The notes: generated from the letters alone by a model not told the origin. 46,269 nt of DNA from Clostridia bacterium (GCA_900769815.1 CAAGID010000015.1:1-46269); one strand, 5' to 3'. Numbered from the stretch's first letter, positions 1 to 8,460 are shown. Program-made: numbers and translations.

Positions 1-84
1 AGACGACAAGCCTAAAAGCAACGCTGATACGGCATTTGAGGCGGATTTATTTGCACACGCTATAGTATCAATGCAACGAAGGAA

Positions 85-116
85 ATATACCCCTGCAAAG
101 TTTTGCAGGGGTATAT
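85..116. repeat. Perfect 15-bp inverted repeat
   Basis: The arm ATATACCCCTGCAAA is followed after two bases by its exact reverse complement. It would form a very stable hairpin in RNA from either strand. No long T-run follows on the plus strand, so termination is possible but not certain. Confidence 0.7.
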
Positions 117-142
117 GTTTGTAAGGGTTTGTCAGTGCTCTG

Positions 143-172
143 AAGGGACTGCCGAAACAGTCCCTTTATTTT
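143..172 (+). terminator. Intrinsic terminator hairpin
   Basis: AAGGGACTG pairs with CAGTCCCTT around a six-base loop and is followed by TTATTTTT. The bases just after the T-run (GGTCGAGGCAA) match the 3' end of the tRNA-Pro gene at 6258-6334 read on the plus strand, a combination seen again at 6033-6080 and 6227-6270. Confidence 0.6.
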
Positions 173-173
173 T

Positions 174-280
174 GGGTCGAGGCAATAGCCCCCAACTTCG
201 CACATACTTCGCTATAAAACAGTGTACCACACTGTTTTTCTTTACGCTTCGTACCTTCTTAAGTTTTAAATTCCGTTGCT
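174..280. repeat. Dispersed repeat, copy 1 (tRNA-3'-end associated)
   Basis: This stretch runs from GGTCGAGGCAA through an ACAGTG...CACTGT hairpin to ACGCTTCGTACCTTCTTAAG and a degenerate TTTAAATTCCGTTGC. The same order of blocks occurs at 6066-6220, and its right half recurs at 4940-4972. It is non-coding; open frames through it are artefacts. Confidence 0.6.
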
Positions 281-326
281 GAAATAAGAAAATATCTTAT
301 CTTTGCTTGTTTTGAATAATTATCGC

Positions 327-1808
327 CTACAGCGTTACTCCATCCTTGAAAATGGCAACCTCGTGTTTGTTGAGGCCTTCGGCTTTTGCAGTTATCTCAC
401 CTGAAGCAAGCTTTAAAACAAAATCTAAAAATTCGTCTGTAAGTTCCGGCATAGATTTGTTCTCAAGAAGCTGTCCTGCATTAAAGTCTATCCAAGTTTT
501 CTTTTTATTTTTAAGGGCAGAGTTGCTGGAAATTTTGGCGGTAGGTACGGGGCAACCAAAGGGTGTACCTCTGCCTGTTGTAAAGAGTATAAGTTGTGCA
601 CCTGAAACCGCCAAAGCATTTGCGGCAACAAGGTCGTTACCGGGAGCTTGCAAAAGGGACAATCCTTTTTTATTTACAGGTTCGCCATAGGATAATACAT
701 TTTCAACAGGTGCTGTACCGCACTTTTGAGTGCACCCCAGCGCTTTATCTTCAAGGGTAGTTATGCCACCTGCTTTGTTGCCCGGTGACGGATTTTCGTC
801 CACCCTTTCTCCATAACGAATAAAGTATTTTTTAAAGTTGTTTATAAGGTTAACAGTTTTATTAAACTCATTCTCTGTTCTGCAACGGTTCATCAAAATA
901 GTTTCAGCACCGAACATTTCGGGAACTTCGGTCAATATTGCACTACCGCCCATACCGATAATCCTATCAGAAAGTGAGCCTAAAAGCGGGTTTGCAGTAA
1001 TGCCCGAAAAACCATCGGAACCTCCGCATTTAAGACCTATTACAAGTTCACTTGCCTTACATTCTTCTCGTTTATACTTATCGGCAATTTTAGATAATTC
1101 TTCTATTTGCTTTACGCCTTCAGCGATTTCATCCTCAAAGTCTTGAGCCACAAGAAATTTAACCCTTGTCTTATCATACTCTCCAAGCACTTTTTTAAGC
1201 TCGTCTATATTTCCGTTTTCACAGCCAAGCCCCACAACCAAAACCGCCGCGGCATTGGGGTGCTTTATAAGACCTGATAAAAACTTTAAGGTCATATTCA
1301 TGTCATCGCCCAACTGTGAGCATCCATAAGGATGATTATATGAATATATGCCGTCAATATTTTCGGTTTTAAACCTTTGGGCTTGATTTTCTATTTCACA
1401 AACTATGGAATTAACGCAACCTACAGTTGGTATTATCCAAATCTCGTTGCGTATTCCAACCTTACCATCGGGTCTTTTATATCCCATAAATGTGCGAGGA
1501 GTTATCTTTTCAACCTCTTTAAAATCAGGAGTATATTCATACTCTAATAAATCCGAAAGATTGGATTTCGTATTATGGGTGTGGATATGCTCTCCTTTTT
1601 TTATGTCGCATTTTGCATGACCGATGGGATAAGCGTATTTAATTATATTTTCATTTTGCGGTATATCCTGAAGTGCAAATTTATGCCCTGCAGGAATATC
1701 ATTTAAAAGGATTATTTCGCTATCGTTTACTGTTACGGTATCTCCCTTTTTTAAGGCTTCTACCGCTACGGCAACGCTATCGCTGTTATGTATTTTAATA
1801 CATTTCAT
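327..1808 (-). CDS. uxaA: Altronate dehydratase
   Basis: This 493-residue protein should dehydrate D-altronate to 2-keto-3-deoxygluconate in the isomerase route of galacturonate breakdown. The N-terminal ~90 residues form an SAF-type domain (HKFALQDIP, KKGEHIHTHN). The rest is the D-galactarate dehydratase/altronate hydrolase domain, with the segment GYKRPDGKVGIRNEIWIIPT and conserved cysteine-containing blocks (GLKCGGSDG, LGCTQKCGTAPV). The length is normal for UxaA. Its ATG overlaps the TAA of uxaB by one base, so translation is probably coupled. It is the last gene of the uxaC-uxaB-uxaA operon, and the chemistry of its two neighbours supports the assignment. No kdgK or kdgA lies in the window. 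Confidence 0.93.
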   Translation of the reverse strand: MKCIKIHNSDSVAVAVEALKKGDTVTVNDSEIILLNDIPAGHKFALQDIPQNENIIKYAYPIGHAKCDIKKGEHIHTHNTKSNLSDLLEYEYTPDFKEVEKITPRTFMGYKRPDGKVGIRNEIWIIPTVGCVNSIVCEIENQAQRFKTENIDGIYSYNHPYGCSQLGDDMNMTLKFLSGLIKHPNAAAVLVVGLGCENGNIDELKKVLGEYDKTRVKFLVAQDFEDEIAEGVKQIEELSKIADKYKREECKASELVIGLKCGGSDGFSGITANPLLGSLSDRIIGMGGSAILTEVPEMFGAETILMNRCRTENEFNKTVNLINNFKKYFIRYGERVDENPSPGNKAGGITTLEDKALGCTQKCGTAPVENVLSYGEPVNKKGLSLLQAPGNDLVAANALAVSGAQLILFTTGRGTPFGCPVPTAKISSNSALKNKKKTWIDFNAGQLLENKSMPELTDEFLDFVLKLASGEITAKAEGLNKHEVAIFKDGVTL

Positions 1809-3256
1809 TATCCTAATACCTCTTTTAATGCATCTTTAGTATTAGTTAATATTCTTTTATACCAATATAATACTTCTTGGGCAAAGTTACCGTAAAGATT
1901 TAAATCTTCGCCCCAGAAAGCAGTATTCTTGCAAACCAGCTCTACAAAATCTGCTTTACCTGTATTCTCGCTAAAGAATTCAAGTACTGCTTTATCATCG
2001 TGAATAACATATTCGTCACCCTTTGAGCGTTTAGTATACAAACCGTCTTCTCTTAAATCCTTTGAAGAATAGAATGCTAAAAGAGCAGCAAATGAGAATG
2101 TTATAAGTTTAGGCAGTTGGCCTTTATTTTTATAATAATCCTTAAACGACGGCAAAACTCTTGCTTTCCACTTAGAAACAGAGTTAAGAGAAATTGAAAG
2201 TAATGCGTGGTCAATAAAAGGATTTTCAAAACGTTCAAATACAGAATCAGCAAACGCTTTTACTTCATCTATAGGCAAATTTACCTGCGGTACGATTTCG
2301 TCCATAACTACTCTGCGGATAAATTCTCCCATAAGAGCATCACTCATACAATCTCTTACAATGTCTATACCGTAAAGATAGCCTGCAAGAACTGATGCCG
2401 TGTGAGCACCGTTTAAAACTCTTACTTTTCTTTCTTTATAGGGTTTGTGGTTATCTGTAAATATTACCGGCAGACCTATTTTGTCTAACGGTAATTCATT
2501 GCTTATATCCTTTTCACTCTCAATTACCCAAAGTGCAAAAGGTTCGCCTATATCTACAAGCTTATCTTCATAACCCAGCTCTTCGCAAACCTTATCTGCA
2601 TAGCCTCTGGGGTAGCCTGTAACAATTCTATCTACCAAAGTTGAGCAGAAAACATTGTTATCGTTTAACCAAGTTTTAAAGTCCTGAGGCAAATTCCAAA
2701 TATCTGCCAGTGCTAAAACGCACTCTTTAAGCCTTTTTCCGTTTTCTTCAATAAGCTCAACGGGAAGAATTATAAGTCCCTTGTCCTGTGCACCGTCAAA
2801 GGCAGTATATCTCTCATAAAGGAATTTTGTAAGTTTGCCCGGATATGTATCTGGAAGTCCTTCAAAGGTATCGTTTGGATCTAAAACAATACCTGCTTCA
2901 GTAGTATTGGATACTATAAAGCGCAGTGTATCAAGATGTGCCAATGATATATATTCATCATAACCATCCCGACAATCAAGCACCTTTGAAATTGAGGTTA
3001 TAATACGGCTATCGTTTACAACCTTGCCGCTTTCTTTACCTCTTAAAACTACGGTATAAAGATTATCTTGTTCCTTAAAAGGATCAAGATTGCCAAACAA
3101 AATAGGCTTAACAATAGCTATGCTGCCATCAAATACACCTTTTTCATTGGCTATATCTATCATATAATCCACAAAAGCTCGGAGAAAATTACCCTCGCCA
3201 AACTGCATTACCTTTATAGGCCTTTCTGTTTTAACTGCTTTATCCTTAATATTCAT
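1808..3256 (-). CDS. uxaB: Tagaturonate reductase
   Basis: A 482-residue enzyme of the long-chain mannitol dehydrogenase family that reduces D-tagaturonate to D-altronate with NADH. The N-terminal Rossmann start VMQFGEGNFLRAFVDYMID is characteristic of UxaB, and the C-terminal half carries the family block KERKVRVLNGAHT with the catalytic Lys/Asn/His region. It begins 9 bases after uxaC stops and shares one base with uxaA, so the three genes form a single transcript in the order of the pathway. The ATG is preceded by a modest AGGTG-type ribosome binding site. Confidence 0.93.
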   Translation of the reverse strand: MNIKDKAVKTERPIKVMQFGEGNFLRAFVDYMIDIANEKGVFDGSIAIVKPILFGNLDPFKEQDNLYTVVLRGKESGKVVNDSRIITSISKVLDCRDGYDEYISLAHLDTLRFIVSNTTEAGIVLDPNDTFEGLPDTYPGKLTKFLYERYTAFDGAQDKGLIILPVELIEENGKRLKECVLALADIWNLPQDFKTWLNDNNVFCSTLVDRIVTGYPRGYADKVCEELGYEDKLVDIGEPFALWVIESEKDISNELPLDKIGLPVIFTDNHKPYKERKVRVLNGAHTASVLAGYLYGIDIVRDCMSDALMGEFIRRVVMDEIVPQVNLPIDEVKAFADSVFERFENPFIDHALLSISLNSVSKWKARVLPSFKDYYKNKGQLPKLITFSFAALLAFYSSKDLREDGLYTKRSKGDEYVIHDDKAVLEFFSENTGKADFVELVCKNTAFWGEDLNLYGNFAQEVLYWYKRILTNTKDALKEVLG

Positions 3257-3265
3257 ATCTGCACC

Positions 3266-4660
3266 TCATATATTAAAATATCTTTCTGCATTATTATAAC
3301 ATATATCCTGCACTATCTTACCCAGTGTTTTTTCATCATTGGGATATTCGCCGTTTTCTGTCCACTCACCTATTACGTTACAAAGTATTCTTCTGAAATA
3401 TTCGTGGCGGGTATATGAAAGAAAACTGCGGGAATCGGTGAGCATACCGATAAAGTTGCCAAGCAAAGAAAGATTTGCAAGGGATTTTATCTGTGCTTCC
3501 ATACCCGATTTAGTATCATTAAACCACCAAGCCGAGCCGTGCTGAATTTTACCCTCTGTTTCTGTTCCCTGGAAGCAACCGAGGATAGTGCCCAGCAGTT
3601 CATTATCTTGGGGATTCAGTGAATAAAGAATTGTTTTAGGCAACGCATTTTCCATTTCCAATGCATTTAAAAAACCTGTTATTGCCTGGCCGCAATCTCT
3701 GACCGAGATACAGTCAAAGCCGGTATCCGCACCCAAACGCTCAAACATTTTTGTATTGGTATTTCTCTGTGCACCGTAATGTAATTGCATTACTATATCG
3801 CGTTTTGCATATTCCTTGCCTAAATGGAGCATAATTGCAGTTTTGTATTTATCTGCATCACTTTGTGATACTGTGCCACCCTTTATAACGGTTGCAAATA
3901 TCTTTTCAATTTCATCATCACTTGCAGGGGAATATACCACATAATCTAAGCCGTGGTCGGTTGCTCTGCAACCTAATTCACAGAAGAAATCAAGACGGTT
4001 TGAAAGTGCCTTTTTAACATCATCTGCTGTTTTAATTTTTACACCTGAAACTTCTGATAACTTTAATATGTATTCTTTAAATCCGTCCTTTTCTATATTA
4101 ACCGCTTTATCCGGACGGAAAGAGGGTGCTACCAAAACATCAAAATCTTTATCTTCCTTAAGCTTTATATGCCATTCTAAAGAATCAATGGGGTCATCGG
4201 TGGTGCCGATCATTTTAACGTTAGATTTCTTTATAAGTGCACGAACGGTCATATCGTCTTTTTGAAGTTTTTCATTGCAAAGTGCATAAACCTCATCGGC
4301 GGTATCTTCATTTAAAACACCATCGTAACCGAAATATTTTTTCAGTTCCAAATGAGTCCAATGATACATGGGGTTACCGATAGCCTTCGTTAACATTTTT
4401 GCAAAATGCCTGAATTTTGTTAAATCATCAGCATTGCCTGTAATTTCATCCTCACAAACTCCGTTACTACGGATAAGACGCCATTTATAATGGTCACCGC
4501 CGAGCCAAATTTGAGTGATGTTATCAAACTTTCTGTCCTCATATATCTCTTGCGGATTTATATGGCAATGATAGTCTATAATCGGCATCTCTGCCGCATA
4601 TTTATGATATAGTTTTTTTGCTGTTTCAGTTTTTAATAGAAAATCTTCGGTTATAAACAT
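3266..4660 (-). CDS. uxaC: Glucuronate/galacturonate isomerase
   Basis: A 464-residue uronate isomerase of the amidohydrolase superfamily, converting D-glucuronate to D-fructuronate and D-galacturonate to D-tagaturonate. The motif IDYHCHINP near residue 30 carries the two metal-ligand histidines, and the C-terminal TDSRSFLSYTRHEYFRR block is typical of UxaC. It is the first gene of the operon, 60-90 bases downstream of a consensus promoter and behind an AGGGAG ribosome binding site. With uxaB and uxaA it makes a galacturonate branch. The mannonate branch (uxuAB) is not in the window. Confidence 0.95.
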   Translation of the reverse strand: MFITEDFLLKTETAKKLYHKYAAEMPIIDYHCHINPQEIYEDRKFDNITQIWLGGDHYKWRLIRSNGVCEDEITGNADDLTKFRHFAKMLTKAIGNPMYHWTHLELKKYFGYDGVLNEDTADEVYALCNEKLQKDDMTVRALIKKSNVKMIGTTDDPIDSLEWHIKLKEDKDFDVLVAPSFRPDKAVNIEKDGFKEYILKLSEVSGVKIKTADDVKKALSNRLDFFCELGCRATDHGLDYVVYSPASDDEIEKIFATVIKGGTVSQSDADKYKTAIMLHLGKEYAKRDIVMQLHYGAQRNTNTKMFERLGADTGFDCISVRDCGQAITGFLNALEMENALPKTILYSLNPQDNELLGTILGCFQGTETEGKIQHGSAWWFNDTKSGMEAQIKSLANLSLLGNFIGMLTDSRSFLSYTRHEYFRRILCNVIGEWTENGEYPNDEKTLGKIVQDICYNNAERYFNI

Positions 4661-4721
4661 AATTTCACTCCCTTTAATTATTACTTATATATAATTTATT
4701 ACCCATAATTTATTGAGATAT

Positions 4722-4750
4722 ATAATACACTATAAAGGCTTTACTGTCAA
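4722..4750 (-). promoter_or_regulatory. Sigma-A promoter of the uxa operon
   Basis: On the minus strand TTGACA is followed by a 17-base spacer and TATTAT, placing the start near 4715. Two direct AATTTATT repeats lie just downstream (about 4692-4712). An inverted repeat, GAAAACT...AGTTTTC at 4769-4790, lies upstream. Either could bind a uronate-responsive regulator; no regulator gene is adjacent. Confidence 0.75.
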
Positions 4751-4939
4751 CACTTACAATCTTTTTTTGAAAACTCTAAACGTAGTTTTCTGTTGCCGAT
4801 ATTAGTAATAACAAATGCAGTTTTAGATATAAATTCCTATTATAATTATTTATTCTTATTATAGCAAATTATATTTACCATTGCAAGAATAATAAATTTT
4901 TTCAAAAAGTGTTGCACTTAGTTTGTTAATCCATCTCTC

Positions 4940-5008
4940 CGCACCTTCTTAAGTTTCAAATACTGTTGCAAAAAAATACAGACGGGCGATGCCGCCTGTA
5001 TTTTTTGT
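4940..5008 (+). repeat. Dispersed repeat, copy 2, ending in a terminator
   Basis: The blocks CACCTTCTTAAG, TTTCAAATACTGTTGC and a hairpin with stem ATACAG...CTGTAT and a T-run match the stretch 6192-6258 next to the tRNA-Pro gene, with scattered changes. TTCAAATACTGTTGC resembles the T-arm and 3' acceptor of the tRNA, so this looks like a decayed tRNA 3' end with its terminator. Confidence 0.6.
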
Positions 5009-5070
5009 ATAAGGACGATAAAAAAGATATTTCGGCGGTTTTTCGTATGAATTTGAACTCTCGTATAAAT

Positions 5071-5236
5071 CACGGCGAAGCCGTGTATATCATCAATTTC
5101 GCAAAAATCACATATCATCAAAACGAAGTTTTGTATATCATCATTGCGAAAAGCAATGCAGCCTATGGCTGATGAGATACACGCTTTGCGTGATTATATA
5201 CGCCTACGGCGATGATATACCATTGCTTTCGTAATG
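5071..5236. repeat. Hairpin array A with TATATCATC / GATGATATA spacers
   Basis: Short hairpins with different stems follow one another: CACGGCGAAGCCGTG, AAAACGAAGTTTT, CATTGCGAAAAGCAATG, CAGCCTATGGCTG, CACGCTTTGCGTG, CGCCTACGGCG and CCATTGCTTTCGTAATGG. In the left half the spacer is TATATCATC. In the right half it is the reverse complement form (GATGATATAC and variants), so the whole array is itself an imperfect palindrome. It lies between uxaC and the gene at 5348. It is non-coding. Confidence 0.75.
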
Positions 5237-5240
5237 GATA

Positions 5241-5272
5241 AAAAATCGACAGGTTAAAACCTGTCGATTTTT
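5241..5272. terminator. Bidirectional intrinsic terminator
   Basis: AAAATCGACAGGTT and its reverse complement are separated by two bases, with A- and T-tracts on the two sides, so the hairpin can terminate on either strand. It most likely ends the leftward transcript of the small membrane protein at 5348-5728. Confidence 0.7.
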
Positions 5273-5347
5273 GTGCAAAGGCTACGAAAAAGATATTTTT
5301 TGCGTTTTGCAATAAGGTTTCGAACTCAAACGGGTTTTAATTTAACT

Positions 5348-5728
5348 TCAATCTTTATTTTCAAAACTTTTCTTTGCATTATCAAGTGTTGCAATGATCA
5401 AAGCACCGCAAGCACCAAGAGTCGGGGACAATCCGTTTGGAAATCCAGCGACGAATTCAACAAACATCATAACAGTTCCAAGCGATCCGCCTATCAAGAA
5501 AAAATAATAGAAAAAGCACATTGTTTTAAAAGAGGCATTGATACTTACAACCCTATACATCAACCGAACAAAACCATATACAACAAACGGTATAATAAGA
5601 GAAAGAATGAGAACCATTACTTTATCTTCTCTGTTGCCAAAAATCAACGCCACAGTCCAAAGAGCAAGCAAAACAATGGCATAAACAATCAATATCAGAT
5701 TTTTCTTTTGAATAATTTTGTTTATCAT
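5348..5728 (-). CDS. Small multi-pass membrane protein, unknown function
   Basis: A 126-residue protein with about four hydrophobic segments (roughly residues 10-30, 37-60, 68-92 and 95-115), a lysine-rich N-terminus and a charged end (KKSFENKD). I do not recognise the family. A good ribosome binding site (AAGGAGA, 7-8 bases before the ATG) supports translation from this start. It stands alone between the two hairpin arrays with no partner gene, and the terminator at 5241-5272 follows it. No motif suggests a substrate or an enzyme activity. Confidence 0.6.
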   Translation of the reverse strand: MINKIIQKKNLILIVYAIVLLALWTVALIFGNREDKVMVLILSLIIPFVVYGFVRLMYRVVSINASFKTMCFFYYFFLIGGSLGTVMMFVEFVAGFPNGLSPTLGACGALIIATLDNAKKSFENKD

Positions 5729-5804
5729 GCGGTCTCTCCTTAAAGTTTTTGAAAATTATTTATTGAGATTATTATAGCATAAAAATCTTTGTTTGCAAAT
5801 AGTG

Positions 5805-6030
5805 AAGTATCGGCTGCGCCGAAGTGATGTAGTGCTATCGCACAGTGATGTATTGCTCCTTCGTCGCAAAGTGATGTGATGTGTTCCGCCTCCTCACGCG
5901 CGAAGCGCAACATCATTTGAGGCAGCGCCTCAACCTCGTTCAGTTGTGCCGAAAATGAATAACGATGTTCTCTCTTTGCTCGAAATGATGTTGACCTTCG
6001 GTCAAATGATGTTGTGCCTGTCGGCACAAA
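5805..6030. repeat. Hairpin array B with AGTGATGT / AAATGATGTT spacers
   Basis: Small hairpins with unrelated stems (TCGGCTGCGCCGA, GTGCTATCGCAC, TTGCTCCTTCGTCGCAA, GCGCGAAGCGC, GAGGCAGCGCCTC, GACCTTCGGTC, GTGCCTGTCGGCAC) are joined by a constant spacer. The spacer reads AGTGATGT at the left, AACATCATTT in the middle and AAATGATGTT at the right. The same design as array A appears here with a different spacer. Frames through it are open by chance but encode nothing recognisable. Confidence 0.7.
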
Positions 6031-6032
6031 TG

Positions 6033-6068
6033 AAAAAATCCTGAAAGCAACCGCTTTCAGAATTTTTT
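6033..6068. terminator. Hairpin with A- and T-tracts
   Basis: CTGAAAGC pairs with GCTTTCAG around AACC, flanked by AAAAAATC and AATTTTTT. It is followed at once by GGTCGAGGTAACAG, again the tRNA-3'-end-like block. Confidence 0.6.
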
Positions 6069-6220
6069 GGTCGAGGTAACAGCAATGCGTTTCACGCCTT
6101 CCGTGCTCGTTGACCGTTGCTTCGCAACAGTACCCAACTTGCACATACTTCGCTAAAAAACAGTGTACTACACTGTTTTTCTTTACGCTTCGTACCTTCT
6201 TAAGGTTCAAATCCTGTTGC
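6066..6220. repeat. Dispersed repeat, copy 3
   Basis: Same block order as copy 1: GGTCGAGG, ACTTCGCTA, an ACAGTG...CACTGT hairpin, ACGCTTCGTACCTTCTTAAG. It ends in AGGTTCAAATCCTGTTGC, which is exactly the T-arm and acceptor sequence of the adjacent tRNA-Pro in the opposite orientation. Confidence 0.6.
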
Positions 6221-6226
6221 AAAAAA

Positions 6227-6257
6227 ATACAGACGGGTGTTACCCGTCTGTATTTTT
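6227..6257. terminator. Terminator downstream of tRNA-Pro
   Basis: ATACAGACGGGT and its exact reverse complement are separated by three bases and bounded by A- and T-runs. On the minus strand it immediately follows the tRNA CCA end. Confidence 0.75.
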
Positions 6258-6334
6258 TGGTCGAGGCAACAGGATTTGAACCTGCGGCCTTTGCGTCCCG
6301 AACGCAACGCGCTACCAAACTGCGCTATGCCTCG
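6258..6334 (-). tRNA. tRNA-Pro (anticodon CGG)
   Basis: The minus strand folds as a standard tRNA. The acceptor CGAGGCA pairs with TGCCTCG. The D-arm is GCGC/GCGC. The anticodon stem TTGCG/CGCAA holds the loop TTCGGGA, whose positions 34-36 are CGG. The T-arm is GCAGG-TTCAAAT-CCTGT, and discriminator A with an encoded CCA ends the gene. CGG reads the proline codon CCG. The terminator at 6227-6257 follows, and beyond it lies an inverted partial copy of the gene's own 3' end. Confidence 0.93.
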
Positions 6335-6375
6335 ACTTTGCTTAATAAGTATATACAAAAACTTGTGATTTGTCA

Positions 6376-6416
6376 AATAAAAAATAGTGCATCTCAAAGA
6401 AGCGAGATGCACTATT
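6376..6416 (-). terminator. Terminator of the transketolase gene
   Basis: On the minus strand AATAGTGCATCTC pairs with GAGATGCACTATT and is followed by TTTTATTT. It lies 14 bases past the tkt stop codon. Confidence 0.85.
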
Positions 6417-6430
6417 AGAAATTCAAAAAA

Positions 6431-8416
6431 TTACTTGCCTAAAACTTTCTTAGCAGTTTCTTTTACGTTTTCAGCGGTAAATCCGAATTTTTCAAAAAGA
6501 ATCTTTGCAGGAGCTGATGCACCGAAGTGGTCAAGGCAAACGCAAGCACCGTCTAAGCCAACGTACTTATACCAGCTGTATGCTGAACCTGCTTCAACTG
6601 CAACACGTGCACGAACGTTTTTAGGAAGAACGCTCTCCTTATATTCTTCGGTCTGCTTTTCAAAAACTTCCATTGAAAGCATTGATACAACACGGGCATC
6701 AATTCCTTCAGCCTTAAGAAGTTCCTTTGCACCCATAGCCTGTTCAACTTCACTACCTGATGCCATCAAAATAACGTCAGGTGTTGCCTTATCGGAATCA
6801 GCTAAGATATATCCGCCCTTTAAAGCAGCCTTGCCGCTGTTTGCGTAGTAAGGAAGATTCTGTCTTGTCAATACAACTGCAGTAGGACCGTCGTTATTCA
6901 TAGCAATAGCGTATGCAGCAGCGGTTTCCTTAGCGTCAGCAGGACGAACAACCGTCATATTGGGAATTGAACGAAGTGCAACAAGCTGTTCAACAGGCTC
7001 ATGTGTGGGACCGTCTTCGCCAACACCAATGGAATCGTGTGTTAAAACGTATGTTACGGGAAGCTTCATTAAAGCTGCCATACGCATTGCATTCTTCATG
7101 TAATCACTGAATACGAAGAAGGTTGCACAGAAAGGTGTTACGCCGCCATGGAGGTACAAACCATTAACGATTGCAGCCATTGCGTGCTCACGGATACCAA
7201 AGTGCATATTGCTTCCTTCAGGAGTTTCAGCACTAAAATATGCTTCGCCCTTAAGCTCTGATTTGTTTGAGGGGCTAAGGTCAGCACTTCCGCCGAACAA
7301 GTTAGCCTGCATTTTGTTAAGACGGTTAAGCACGATACCTGATAACGAACGTGTTGCATCGGGCTTTTCGTCAAACTTCCAGAAGTCTTCATCGTTTGCA
7401 AGGTCAACGGGGAATTCTCTTGACATCCAAGTTTCATATTCAGCATAAAGCTCAGGATATTTTGCCTTATAAGCTTCAACTGTCTTATTCCAGTTTTCTT
7501 CATAAACCTTGCCCTGCTTAGCGATACCCATTGTATGTTCTAAAACATCCTCGGGAATTTCAAAAGGACCGTAGTTCCAGCCTAAGTTTTCCTTTGTAAT
7601 TTTAAGGTTTTCTTCGCCTAAAGGTTCGCCGTGAGCAGCAGCCTTGCCCTGTTTTGCAGGACAGCCAAAGCCGATTTCTGTACGGCAGATAATAATTGAA
7701 GGCTTGTCCTCAACCTTTTTAGCCTCAGCAATTGCATCGGAAACAGCGTCTGTATCTGTACCGTCTTCAACGTATAATACGTGCCAGCCCATAGCTTCGT
7801 GGCGTGCACCAACGTTTTCGGAGAATGCAGTATCAATATTGCCTTCAATTGTAATATTGTTCTTATCGTAAATGCAAATAAGCTTACCAAGCTTTAAAGT
7901 ACCTGCAAGAGATGCAGCTTCATACTGGATACCTTCCTGAAGACAACCGTCACCAACGAGAACGTAGGTATAGTGGTCAACAAGCTTTAAATCGTCCTTA
8001 TTGAACTTTGCTGCCAAATGCTTTTCAGCAATAGCCATACCAACTGCGTTGGCGAAGCCCTGACCTAAAGGACCGGTTGAAGTTTCAACACCCTTTGTAT
8101 GACCGTACTCGGGATGGCCGGGAGTAAGGCTTCCCCACTGACGGAAGCTCTTAATATCATCCATTGAAAGGGGATATCCGAAAAGGTGCATAAGTGAATA
8201 TAAAAGCATTGAACCGTGACCTGCTGAAAGAATGAATCTGTCTCTGTCAGCAAAATCAACGTTTTCAGGGTTAAATTTAAGGTGTTTTGCCCAAAGAGCA
8301 TATGCCAAAGGTGCTGATCCCATAGGAAGACCGGGGTGACCGCTGTTTGCCTTCTGCACGCCCTCTGCTGAGAGGATTCTGATTGCATTGACTGTTTTTA
8401 ATTCGATAGGTTTCAT
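6431..8416 (-). CDS. tkt: Transketolase
   Basis: A full-length thiamine-diphosphate transketolase (661 residues) of the non-oxidative pentose phosphate pathway. It moves a two-carbon ketol unit between sugar phosphates. The TPP-binding motif GDGCLQEG...NN lies at about residues 150-185. The pyrimidine domain includes LFGGSADLSPSN, FGIREHAMAA and THDSIGVGEDGPTHEPVEQL. I place the start at the ATG at 8416 because a GGAGG site lies 8 bases upstream; an upstream in-frame ATG would add ten residues without a ribosome binding site. It is monocistronic, with its own promoter (8461-8489) and terminator. It would connect pentoses with glycolysis. Confidence 0.95.
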   Translation of the reverse strand: MKPIELKTVNAIRILSAEGVQKANSGHPGLPMGSAPLAYALWAKHLKFNPENVDFADRDRFILSAGHGSMLLYSLMHLFGYPLSMDDIKSFRQWGSLTPGHPEYGHTKGVETSTGPLGQGFANAVGMAIAEKHLAAKFNKDDLKLVDHYTYVLVGDGCLQEGIQYEAASLAGTLKLGKLICIYDKNNITIEGNIDTAFSENVGARHEAMGWHVLYVEDGTDTDAVSDAIAEAKKVEDKPSIIICRTEIGFGCPAKQGKAAAHGEPLGEENLKITKENLGWNYGPFEIPEDVLEHTMGIAKQGKVYEENWNKTVEAYKAKYPELYAEYETWMSREFPVDLANDEDFWKFDEKPDATRSLSGIVLNRLNKMQANLFGGSADLSPSNKSELKGEAYFSAETPEGSNMHFGIREHAMAAIVNGLYLHGGVTPFCATFFVFSDYMKNAMRMAALMKLPVTYVLTHDSIGVGEDGPTHEPVEQLVALRSIPNMTVVRPADAKETAAAYAIAMNNDGPTAVVLTRQNLPYYANSGKAALKGGYILADSDKATPDVILMASGSEVEQAMGAKELLKAEGIDARVVSMLSMEVFEKQTEEYKESVLPKNVRARVAVEAGSAYSWYKYVGLDGACVCLDHFGASAPAKILFEKFGFTAENVKETAKKVLGK

Positions 8417-8460
8417 TAATTTACCTCCATAAACGGCATAAGCCATAATATTATAAACGT

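Larger units (their letters stand above)
1..326. other. Intergenic segment, possibly with the end of an upstream gene
   Basis: No complete gene is visible. One plus-strand frame is open from base 2 to a stop near base 126, but it reads through the hairpin at 85-116 and resembles nothing I recognise, so it may only be the last codons of a truncated gene. The rest holds a long inverted repeat, a terminator and a copy of a dispersed repeat, described separately. I see no convincing terminator for the uxa operon that ends here from the right. Confidence 0.4.

Noticed and set aside
5071..6030. Arrays A and B as CRISPR
   Set aside because: The constant part is only 8-10 bases, the variable parts are self-complementary hairpins rather than unique spacers, and no cas gene is present.
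5740..6418. Open frames of 70-192 codons on both strands across the tRNA and hairpin arrays
   Set aside because: They consist of antisense tRNA and repeat translations, with no ribosome binding site and no recognisable domain.
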